Shown: one piece after another, positions 1-5,542 of the stretch
Numbering within the stretch: the stretch's first letter is position 1
How the letters are laid out: each line of letters starts with the position of its first letter
Source of the DNA: Bacteroidota bacterium
GTDB taxonomy: Bacteria; Bacteroidota; Bacteroidia; Flavobacteriales; Flavobacteriaceae
Direction: 5' to 3'
DNA: 9,149 nucleotides
Assembly (NCBI GenBank): GCA_023393485.1
Contig: JAEWLD010000221.1
Location: 1 to 9,149 of the forward strand
Translations under genes and position numbers: made by a program
Notes under the pieces: model-generated
Database searches by the model: none
Seen by the model: the letters and a program-made list of their open reading frames with translations, nothing else
What the model was told of the DNA's origin: nothing

Positions 1-1
1 A

Positions 2-328
2 TCTGATACTTCATCGGTCAAGAAACCGCTTGGCGACAAACCTAAAGACGACAAAGTCAAGCCGAAGACAGACAAGAAATTTGAATGCGTATTTGTTCGT
101 GAAAACGGCAAGGCGAAACTCCGCGTAATCAAAACCGGCATTCAGGACGACACCAACATCGAGGTGACGCAAGGGCTGAAAAAAGGAGATGAAGTCATCG
201 TCGGGCCGTACACTACCGTGACCAAAGATTTGAATCCGGGCGATGTTGTCACTCAAAGCAAAGACAAGAAAAGCTCGTCGGCGGATACCAAGAAAAAGGA
301 TGATAAAGTGAGTGTCACGGTTGACTAA
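2..328 (+). CDS. RND efflux periplasmic adaptor subunit (HlyD/MacA family), C-terminal fragment
   Basis: This is the last 108 codons of a gene whose start lies before the window. The visible protein has the C-terminal part of a membrane-fusion/adaptor protein: a beta-rich stretch (FVRENGKAKLRVIKTGIQDD) followed by IEVTQGLKKGDEVIVGP, the usual end of MacA/AcrA-like adaptors where the chain returns to the membrane-proximal domain. In this family the adaptor is a periplasmic, usually lipid- or membrane-anchored subunit linking an inner-membrane pump (RND or MacB-type ABC) to a TolC-like outer-membrane channel. Two Lys/Asp-rich low-complexity stretches stand out, one before the beta region and one at the extreme C-terminus (KDKKSSSADTKKKDDK). 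The TAA stop overlaps the ATG of the next gene (TAATG), so the two are probably co-transcribed and translationally coupled. Family assignment is good; the pump type and substrate cannot be told from this fragment. Confidence 0.8.
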   Translation, partial: SDTSSVKKPLGDKPKDDKVKPKTDKKFECVFVRENGKAKLRVIKTGIQDDTNIEVTQGLKKGDEVIVGPYTTVTKDLNPGDVVTQSKDKKSSSADTKKKDDKVSVTVD

Positions 329-990
329 TGGCTTTGATTCTCAATATTGAAACGGCGACGAAAAACTGTTCGGTAGCAATTGCGAAAGACGGCCAGGTGA
401 TTGCCTCGCGCGAGTTGGCGACCGATGGTTACGCGCATGCGGAAAAACTCCACGTATTTATCGACGACGTGTTAAAAACCTCAGGCATCGCTTACGGTGA
501 TTTGTCCGCGGTCGCCGTCAGCAAAGGTCCGGGTTCGTATACAGGATTGCGGATTGGCGTCTCGGCGGCCAAAGGTTTTTGCATGGCACTCGGCATTCCG
601 CTGATTTCTGTCGGGACTTTACAGGTATTGGCTTTAAAAGCGAAGATCGCCGATGGCGTCATCGTGCCGATGCTCGACGCGCGCCGGATGGAAGTCTACA
701 GCGCCGTTTATGATGTCGGGCACAATTTGGTGCGCAAAGTCGAAGCTGAAATCATCACTGCCGATTCATTGTCTGGAATCAATAGTACAATCCACATCAT
801 TGGCGATTGCCAGCCAAAAATCAAAACCGTCTTGGCAGGCGGACGGTTCATTTACCACGAAGACATCGTTTATCCTTCGGCAGTTGACATGGCCGCGCCG
901 GGCTTCGCAAAGTTCAAAGCAGACCAGTTTGAGGATTTGGCCTACTTCGAGCCGTTTTACCTCAAGGATTTTATTGCCGAAAAAAGCTGA
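328..990 (+). CDS. tsaB: TsaB, tRNA N6-threonylcarbamoyladenosine (t6A37) biosynthesis dimerisation subunit
   Basis: TsaB is the inactive ASKHA-fold paralogue that binds TsaD. With TsaE, and the TsaC product threonylcarbamoyl-AMP, it is needed in the cytoplasm to make t6A at position 37 of ANN-decoding tRNAs. The 220-residue length fits the family. The N-terminus (LILNIETATKNCSVAI, residues 3-18) is the first phosphate-loop strand of the fold. The signature KGPGSYTGLRIG is at residues 66-77, and PMLDARRMEVY, typical of TsaB, is at 114-124. The TsaD metal-binding pattern HxxxH is only vaguely echoed by HAEKLH at 37-42. The start is fixed by the TAATG overlap with the upstream adaptor gene. No Shine-Dalgarno sequence is seen, as is usual in this phylum. 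The stop codon directly abuts the stop of the convergent mscS gene. Confidence 0.95.
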   Translation: MALILNIETATKNCSVAIAKDGQVIASRELATDGYAHAEKLHVFIDDVLKTSGIAYGDLSAVAVSKGPGSYTGLRIGVSAAKGFCMALGIPLISVGTLQVLALKAKIADGVIVPMLDARRMEVYSAVYDVGHNLVRKVEAEIITADSLSGINSTIHIIGDCQPKIKTVLAGGRFIYHEDIVYPSAVDMAAPGFAKFKADQFEDLAYFEPFYLKDFIAEKS

Positions 991-1824
991 TTATTGCGTT
1001 TTTTTCGCAAACTCGATGTTGTAAGGCTGGATTGAAAGCCCGGCATTGTCAAACGCGGATTTGCACGATTCGAGAACATCTGCCGTCATATCACCGAAAT
1101 CTTCATTTTTGCTCCAGGGCCTGATCGCCAAGAGGATTGCCGACGGCGTCAATTCGCGAACTGCCACGACCGGCGCTGGATTTTTAAGAATTTTTTTATT
1201 GCCCGACATGATTTCCATGATGATTTCCTTGGCAACGCGGATATCGGTATCGTAGGAAATCGCGAGTGTCAACTCTGCCCTGCGTATTTTTTCCATTGAA
1301 TAATTGACGATCGTCCCGTTTGACAAAATGCCGTTCGGGATGAAAATCGTCTGGTTTTGCGACGTGATCAGTTTGGTGACGAAAATCTGGATTTCGCTGA
1401 CTGTCCCGATTGCATTCTGCGCCTCGATGGTATCGCCAACGCGGAACGGCTTAAAGAGAATGATCAGCATGCCGCCGGCGAAATTAGACAACGAACCTTG
1501 TAATGATAAACCTATCGCCAAACCTGCCGCGCCAAGAATTGCGACAAACGACGATGTCTCGATGCCAAGCCTTGAAATGACAGTGATGAAGAGTAAAACC
1601 CTGAGTGCCCAAAGCAAAATATCGGCTAGGAATTTTGACAGCGTCGGGTCAAGCGAGCGCTGCACCATAATGCGTTTCACGAAGCGGTTGACCAGCCTAA
1701 TCGCGTACAAACCTACAACCAGGACCAATAAAGCCGAAATGACTTTTGGCGAATAATCGACTAATTTCTGGAGAAATGCCGACAGATATTTTTCGGCAGT
1801 ATTGATATAAAAGAGCAATTTCAT
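991..1824 (-). CDS. mscS: Small-conductance mechanosensitive channel, MscS family
   Basis: Predicted inner-membrane channel of 277 residues, close to the 286 of E. coli MscS, that opens under membrane tension to release solutes on hypo-osmotic shock. Three membrane helices are visible: TM1 at about 28-48, TM2 at about 68-86 and pore helix TM3 at about 91-122. TM3 carries the family signature LGAAGLAIGLSLQGSLSNFA (97-116). By alignment from memory with E. coli MscS, Leu102 and Leu106 match the pore-seal leucines L105/L109, and Gly110 matches the G113 kink. The beta domain follows (KPFRVGDTIEA, then IFIPNG and IVNYS) and then the alpha/beta vestibule domain, ending near residue 270. It has the minimal three-helix architecture with no added sensor domain. 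It lies downstream of the amphipathic-helix gene, separated by a 51-bp gap holding a -7-like box and a hairpin. Its 3' end meets tsaB with no spacer. Confidence 0.95.
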   Translation of the reverse strand: MKLLFYINTAEKYLSAFLQKLVDYSPKVISALLVLVVGLYAIRLVNRFVKRIMVQRSLDPTLSKFLADILLWALRVLLFITVISRLGIETSSFVAILGAAGLAIGLSLQGSLSNFAGGMLIILFKPFRVGDTIEAQNAIGTVSEIQIFVTKLITSQNQTIFIPNGILSNGTIVNYSMEKIRRAELTLAISYDTDIRVAKEIIMEIMSGNKKILKNPAPVVAVRELTPSAILLAIRPWSKNEDFGDMTADVLESCKSAFDNAGLSIQPYNIEFAKKTQ

Positions 1825-1825
1825 G

Positions 1826-1852
1826 AAAAACGACCTTCGGTTTGGGAAGGTC
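1826..1852 (-). terminator. Hairpin with T-tract between the amphipathic-helix gene and mscS
   Basis: On the - strand a perfect 7-bp stem GACCTTC / GAAGGTC encloses a 7-nt loop and is followed by G and five T residues. It lies 23 nt past the stop of the 146-residue gene, so it could terminate that transcript. The T-tract ends one base before the mscS ATG, so the hairpin also fills the place of a leader. The short stem and short T-run make it a weak terminator. It could instead be an attenuator or structured leader for mscS. Confidence 0.5.
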
Positions 1853-1860
1853 CAAAAATA
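1853..1860 (-). promoter_or_regulatory. mscS: Candidate flavobacterial -7 box for mscS (TATTTTTG)
   Basis: On the - strand the octamer TATTTTTG matches the Bacteroidota -7 consensus TAnnTTTG exactly and ends 28 nt before the mscS start codon. No TTG is present at the expected distance for the -33 element, so only half of the promoter signal is seen. If transcription starts about 5-7 nt past the box, the start falls inside the adjoining hairpin, so mscS mRNA would lack an intact stem. Confidence 0.45.
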
Positions 1861-1875
1861 CGACTTTTTTAAAGA

Positions 1876-2316
1876 TTAATCAGCATCTTCCTCAATGCGG
1901 TTCATGCCATTTTGGGCTTTGTTACGGGCATCGTCGGCCGCCCCGGAGCCATCGGAAGTAAAATCGTTGGCTTTTTCCCTGATCGAATCGGCGGTATCTT
2001 TGACAAAGTTTTCAACCTTATCAATGATCGGCGCGGCTTTTTCCTTAATGGTTTCAGCGACCTCACCAGCCGCTAATCCGGCTTTATCGGCATATTCTTC
2101 GGCCTTTTCAATATACGGTTGTGCCGCTTGTTTGGCCTTGTCAACATATTCTTCTGCTTTTTCGATGTACGGCGCGGCTGCGTCCTTGGCCTTTTCGAGA
2201 TAATCTTCCGCGGTCGCTTTTGATTGGTCTACAGCATCGCCAGCGGTTTGCCCGACCTTATCAGTGGCATCTTTTGCGCCGCCGAACAAATTCTTTAAAA
2301 AATTACCTAATCCCAT
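1876..2316 (-). CDS. Repeated amphipathic-helix protein, LEA/apolipoprotein-like (YtxH-like hypothetical)
   Basis: A 146-residue, highly charged protein with no Cys, His or Trp, predicted to be almost wholly helical. There is no cleavable signal peptide; the N-terminus MGLGNFLKNLFGG is a short amphipathic or hydrophobic patch that could touch a membrane. The centre holds two near-identical 18-residue units (43-60 and 61-78, core PYIEKAEEY), preceded by a partial copy (AEDYLEK, 36-42) and followed by a diverged copy starting at Pro96. Ala, Lys and Glu/Asp recur as in group 3 LEA proteins and apolipoprotein-like helices. Such proteins are linked to desiccation or osmotic stress and membrane surfaces, but no function is established for this one. 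It sits directly upstream of mscS on the same strand, which fits an envelope or osmotic stress role only by association. The Gly/Asp-rich C-terminus looks disordered. Confidence 0.8.
   Translation of the reverse strand: MGLGNFLKNLFGGAKDATDKVGQTAGDAVDQSKATAEDYLEKAKDAAAPYIEKAEEYVDKAKQAAQPYIEKAEEYADKAGLAAGEVAETIKEKAAPIIDKVENFVKDTADSIREKANDFTSDGSGAADDARNKAQNGMNRIEEDAD
2083..2190 (-). repeat. Two tandem 54-bp (18-residue) coding repeats
   Basis: Units 2137-2190 and 2083-2136 encode AKDAAAPYIEKAEEYVDK and AKQAAQPYIEKAEEYADK, which agree at 15 of 18 positions. Eighteen residues equal five alpha-helical turns, so the polar and apolar faces stay in register. A third, diverged PIIDK copy begins 29 residues after the second proline, that is 18 + 11 residues, and 11 is also a near-integral number of turns. 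Confidence 0.85.
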
Positions 2317-2341
2317 GATTTTGAATTTATTGGTTTGGTAA

Positions 2342-2349
2342 TAAAGATA
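2342..2349 (-). promoter_or_regulatory. Weak -7-like box upstream of the amphipathic-helix gene (TATCTTTA)
   Basis: In the 36-bp gap between the DUF255 stop and the ATG at 2316, the - strand octamer TATCTTTA differs from TAnnTTTG only in the last base. No convincing -33 TTG is seen, so the gene may instead be read through from the DUF255 gene. There is no hairpin in this gap. Confidence 0.3.
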
Positions 2350-2352
2350 CGA

Positions 2353-4374
2353 TTAGTTTTTGTCTAAATCGATGAGTGCTGCTTGAAGATTGTTTTGCGG
2401 CAAATCGCAGGCCTTGTTGCGGCAGATATAAAAAAGTGTTTTGCCTGCTGCGAATCGCCCATTGAGAAACGGCAAATCCGAAGGTTTTTCACTTCCGGCG
2501 ATAACCAGGTTTGGCCTGTACCCGGATGAAATTTGACGCGCCGCGCCAATGGCATCGATACCGCAAACGGCAAGCTCTCGTTGGTTTTCGGAAAAATTCA
2601 TTAGCACGCCAAGCCAGTTGGAAAACGCCGACGGATAATCTACAATCGGCAAAATGTGCCGCAACATATTTATGCAGACCGTTTCGTAATGCGGATTGCC
2701 GAAGTAAACCGAAAGTTTGAAAAGGTTCTGGGCCATGACCGAATTGGACGCCGGAATCACGTTGTCCTCGGTTTCAAAATGGGCGGCCACGAGTGCCTGG
2801 TCTTCGTCGGAGGTAAATTTGAAAAATCCCGATTTTGGATCATGGAAATGCGCGAAAACGTAATCGGTCAACTGTCTGGCGTCGCTGAGCCATTTTTCGT
2901 CAAACGTCATTTGGTAAACCGAGGTCAGAAAATCGATGGTATGCGCGTAGTCTTCGAGGTAGCCATTGATAGTTGCCTTGCCATTTTTGTAGTTTCGAAA
3001 CAAATTGCCGTCCGGCGACCAAAGTTTTTCGGTCAGAAACTGAGCCGTTCGTAGCGCCAGCGTTCTATAATTCTCATTGCCGACGGCTTGGTAAGCGTCG
3101 CAGAATCCTGTGCCCATCATCGCGTTCCACGAAGTCAGGCATTTGTCGTCGAGCCGTGGCTTTGGGCGCTTTTCGCGTTCGCCGAACAGGATTTTTTCCC
3201 ATTCACGCTTTTTGGCCGAAAGTTCAGCCGTGTCGATGTTGTGCGCTTTTGCGATGTTCCCGGGCGGATCGGTTTGGATCAGGACATAGTTTCCGTGTTC
3301 CCAATGGCCAAATTCGTTGATATTGAAGACATCGGCGAAGAGGTTGAAATCCTCGCCGATAAGCTGCTGTAATTCGTGCTTTGTCCAGACGTAAAATGCG
3401 CCTTCCTCCAGTTTTCCTTCAGCGTTCAGGCTGTCTGCATCGAGCGCCGAATAGAAGCCGCCTTCGCCATTTGAAAGCTCTCGCACAACAAATTCAAGCG
3501 TTTTTTCTATGGTTTCTTTGTAAAGCTGATTTTTGGTGCGTTTGTAGGCATCCGCATAGAGAGAAACGAGCTGGCCATTGTCGTAAAGCATTTTTTCAAA
3601 GTGCGGCACATGCCACTGCATATCGACCGAATAGCGCGAAAAACCGCCGCCAACAGTATCGAACAAACCGCCGTAAGCCATTCTGGTCAAGGTCAAATCT
3701 ACCTGTTTGAGGATTTCTTCATCTTTGGACTGGAAACCATATCGCTGCAGGAATTTCCAATTGGTCGGCAGCATGAATTTTGGTGCACGCGCGTAGCCAC
3801 CGAAATCCTTGTCGAAACTTTTTGCCCATTTTTTTACCAGTTGGGCGAGGATTTCCTGTGACAAGTCCTGATGCGGATTTTCAGCTGCCATTAGGCTGAT
3901 GGCCTCGAGGCCACTTTGCAGTTTTTCGGCGTATTCAATCATTCGCGTTGGATCTGATCGGTATATTTCAGCCAGTTGTTCAAGCGAATCGATCCAGGTT
4001 TTTTTCTGAAAATATGTGCCGCCCCAAACCGGACGTCCGTCGGGAAGGCAAATTACATTCATTGGCCATCCGCCTTGGCCGGTCATGATCTGGACGGCTT
4101 TCATGTAAACGGCATCGATGTCCGGCCTTTCTTCGCGATCGACTTTGATTGAGATGAAATTGCGGTTCATTACTTCGGCGACCTTATTGTCTTCAAAGCT
4201 TTCATGTTCCATTACGTGGCACCAATGGCACGCCGAATAGCCTGAACTTACGATGACCAGTTTATCTTCTGAAGCTGCCTTTTGGAGCGCTGCATCATTC
4301 CATGCTTTCCAGTGAACCGGATTGTTGGCGTGTTGGAGCAGGTATGGGCTGGTTTGTTGGGAGAGTTCGTTCAT
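2353..4374 (-). CDS. Thioredoxin-fold DUF255 protein (YyaL / spermatogenesis-associated protein 20 family)
   Basis: A 673-residue protein of the normal length for the family. The N-terminal Thioredox_DsbH/DUF255 domain (about 1-165) starts with the hallmark SPYLLQHANNPVHW (9-22). It carries the thioredoxin-like CHWC motif at Cys49/Cys52 inside GYSACHWCHVMEHESF, then KVDREERPDID (77-87) and GQGGWPMNV (99-107). The rest (about 175-670) is the alpha/alpha-barrel, six-hairpin-glycosidase-like part, with GGGFSRYSVD (242-251), HFEKMLYDN (258-266) and a later LTSWNAMM. No signal peptide is visible, so it should be cytoplasmic. The family is conserved from bacteria to mammals, but its reaction is not firmly known; a redox or sugar-related role is inferred from the folds alone. 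It follows the Fe-S scaffold gene but is cut off from it by a terminator. Its start is at the family's usual N-terminus, with no Shine-Dalgarno sequence. Confidence 0.93.
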   Translation of the reverse strand: MNELSQQTSPYLLQHANNPVHWKAWNDAALQKAASEDKLVIVSSGYSACHWCHVMEHESFEDNKVAEVMNRNFISIKVDREERPDIDAVYMKAVQIMTGQGGWPMNVICLPDGRPVWGGTYFQKKTWIDSLEQLAEIYRSDPTRMIEYAEKLQSGLEAISLMAAENPHQDLSQEILAQLVKKWAKSFDKDFGGYARAPKFMLPTNWKFLQRYGFQSKDEEILKQVDLTLTRMAYGGLFDTVGGGFSRYSVDMQWHVPHFEKMLYDNGQLVSLYADAYKRTKNQLYKETIEKTLEFVVRELSNGEGGFYSALDADSLNAEGKLEEGAFYVWTKHELQQLIGEDFNLFADVFNINEFGHWEHGNYVLIQTDPPGNIAKAHNIDTAELSAKKREWEKILFGEREKRPKPRLDDKCLTSWNAMMGTGFCDAYQAVGNENYRTLALRTAQFLTEKLWSPDGNLFRNYKNGKATINGYLEDYAHTIDFLTSVYQMTFDEKWLSDARQLTDYVFAHFHDPKSGFFKFTSDEDQALVAAHFETEDNVIPASNSVMAQNLFKLSVYFGNPHYETVCINMLRHILPIVDYPSAFSNWLGVLMNFSENQRELAVCGIDAIGAARQISSGYRPNLVIAGSEKPSDLPFLNGRFAAGKTLFYICRNKACDLPQNNLQAALIDLDKN

Positions 4375-4384
4375 GGTTTGGTGA

Positions 4385-4417
4385 AAACCCCAAAGGTTTT
4401 AAAAACCTTTGGGGTTT
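4385..4417. repeat. Perfect 12-bp inverted repeat upstream of the DUF255 gene
   Basis: AAACCCCAAAGG (4385-4396) and its exact reverse complement CCTTTGGGGTTT (4406-4417) flank a 9-nt TTTTAAAAA centre that can pair further. The element ends 10 nt before the DUF255 start codon and lies 13 nt downstream of the nifU-like terminator. It is too close to the ATG, and has too short a T-run on the - strand, to be an ordinary terminator of the upstream gene. It may be a dispersed intergenic palindrome, a protein-binding site or a leader hairpin. Confidence 0.85.
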
Positions 4418-4430
4418 AAATTAATATATA

Positions 4431-4459
4431 AATAAAAAAGCGCCCCAAAAGAGACGCTT
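4431..4459 (-). terminator. Rho-independent terminator of the NifU-like gene
   Basis: On the - strand AAGCGTCTC-TTTT-GGGGCGCTT forms a 9-bp stem (7 Watson-Crick pairs and 2 G-T pairs) with a T4 loop, followed by further T residues (TTTTATT). It begins 20 nt past the stop codon of the NifU-like gene. The shape is that of a classical intrinsic terminator, so the downstream DUF255 gene needs its own promoter. Confidence 0.88.
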
Positions 4460-4479
4460 AAATTTACGATTTTTTGTCG

Positions 4480-5373
4480 TTATGCATTTATCGCTTCCAC
4501 CTTTATGTTTTCATCGCGCAACATGTCTTTCAACATATTCTCGATGCCGCTTTTAAGCGTAAAGGTCGACGACGGGCAGCCATTACACGCGCCTTGCAAT
4601 ACAACTTTGACACGTTTTTCTTCAGGGTCGAATGAATCGAAAAGAATATTGCCTCCGTCGGCCTGAACCGCCGGTTTTACATATTCTTCAAGGATATTGA
4701 TGATTTGCTGCGACGTCGTGTCGAGGTTGTCGAAATTCGCAATTTGCTGTTTTTCCTGTTTGGCCGGGCTGATGTAGTTTTCATCGATCACAATGCCGCC
4801 GTTTTCAATAAACTGCTTGATGAAAGTGCGCAATTCGAGCGTGATTTCATCCCAATTGAAACGATCGTATTTGGTAACCGAAATATAATTCTCATCGATA
4901 AAAATTTCCCTGACAAAAGGGAAGTTGAAAAGTGCTTGCGCAAGCGGCGACGCGTTTGCCTCATCGATGTTCTTGAACTCGGCCATTGCAGTGGTCAGGC
5001 GAATGTTTGCGACGAATTTCATTGCCGATGGGTTCGGCGTCATTTCGGCATAAACAGAAACCGGGTTCTTGCCTTTCGGCGCCTGTTCAATTACAACAGG
5101 GCTGCCTTTTGCGACATAGGCTTCAATTTGCTCGGCGACGGCGTCTTTCACGTCATCCCATTCAACGATGTCGTAGCGTTCAATCGCAATGAAATTCCCC
5201 GAAATGTAAACTGTTTTTACAAACGGGAGATAAAATAATTGCTGGGCGAGCGGCGACGGTTTTGCATCATCGATGTTTTTGAATTCATAACTTCCGTTTG
5301 GAACGATGAAATCCGAAAACTCGAATTTAAGTATCGCGGGATTTTGTGTTTCCCGTATGGTGATTTTGCTCAT
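4480..5373 (-). CDS. NifU/Nfu-type Fe-S scaffold protein with tandem Nfu N-terminal domains
   Basis: A 297-residue cytoplasmic protein with two copies of the Nfu_N domain and one NifU C-terminal domain. In the C-terminal domain (about 217-290), GACNGCPSST holds the CxxC pair Cys263/Cys266, which in this family binds a labile [4Fe-4S] cluster shared between two subunits for delivery to apo-proteins. The two N-terminal domains (about 9-102 and 112-204) align at a spacing of about 102 residues: FKNIDDAKPSPLAQQLF at 31-47 matches FKNIDEANASPLAQALF at 133-149, Tyr67/Asp68 match Tyr169/Asp170, and Trp72 matches Trp174. A linker of about 20 residues rich in Gln and Lys precedes the NifU domain. The layout is that of the ~300-residue NifU family proteins of flavobacteria rather than nitrogen-fixation NifU, which has a U-type N-terminal scaffold. 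It is monocistronic: own upstream box and terminator. Confidence 0.93.
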   Translation of the reverse strand: MSKITIRETQNPAILKFEFSDFIVPNGSYEFKNIDDAKPSPLAQQLFYLPFVKTVYISGNFIAIERYDIVEWDDVKDAVAEQIEAYVAKGSPVVIEQAPKGKNPVSVYAEMTPNPSAMKFVANIRLTTAMAEFKNIDEANASPLAQALFNFPFVREIFIDENYISVTKYDRFNWDEITLELRTFIKQFIENGGIVIDENYISPAKQEKQQIANFDNLDTTSQQIINILEEYVKPAVQADGGNILFDSFDPEEKRVKVVLQGACNGCPSSTFTLKSGIENMLKDMLRDENIKVEAINA

Positions 5374-5389
5374 TGGGCGTATTTTTTTG

Positions 5390-5397
5390 CAAATTTA
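5390..5397 (-). promoter_or_regulatory. -7 box of the NifU-like gene (TAAATTTG)
   Basis: The - strand octamer TAAATTTG, followed by C, matches the flavobacterial TAnnTTTG consensus fully and ends 16 nt before the start codon, giving a leader of about 10 nt. A -33 TTG is not clear; the sequence TTTAACA about 20 nt upstream is the nearest candidate. Confidence 0.55.
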
Positions 5398-5422
5398 ACG
5401 AAGATGTTTTGTGTTAAATAGT

Positions 5423-5430
5423 TATATTTG
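5423..5430 (+). promoter_or_regulatory. Candidate -7 box for the surface protein gene (TATATTTG)
   Basis: TATATTTG matches TAnnTTTG and would give a leader of about 105 nt before the ATG at 5543. No TTG lies at the correct distance (the only near one is 11 nt away). An imperfect inverted repeat, TTTTGTGTTAA (5407-5417) and TTAACAAAA (5446-5454), brackets the box. The last 30 nt before the start are C/A-rich and unstructured, and no Shine-Dalgarno sequence is present. Confidence 0.45.
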
Positions 5431-5542
5431 GGAATTAAAAAATAATTAACAAAATGTTAGCCTTTTTCTTTACCTAATCAAGGCTTTGTTAATATTTACA
5501 ACATGCGCACAACAACCAACAACTACAACCAAAAAAGCTGCA

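Noticed and set aside
994..1010. TTGCG-T7-CGCAA as a terminator for tsaB
   Set aside because: The stem is only 5 bp, the T-run is in the loop rather than after the stem, and it lies within the mscS coding end. It is too weak to annotate as a terminator.
2656..3861. Open frames on the + strand opposite the DUF255 gene (for example around 2656-3054 and 3088-3372)
   Set aside because: Their products show no recognisable domain and are low-quality, while the - strand frame is a full-length conserved family member with its motifs intact. They are antisense shadows.
4705..5238. 177-codon + strand open frame opposite the NifU-like gene
   Set aside because: It mirrors the conserved Nfu coding sequence, has no recognisable motif, and no promoter or ribosome-binding context.
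5503..5542. Alternative upstream ATG at 5503 for the surface protein
   Set aside because: It is 40 nt upstream and out of frame. The ATG at 5543 gives an immediate, well-formed signal peptide.
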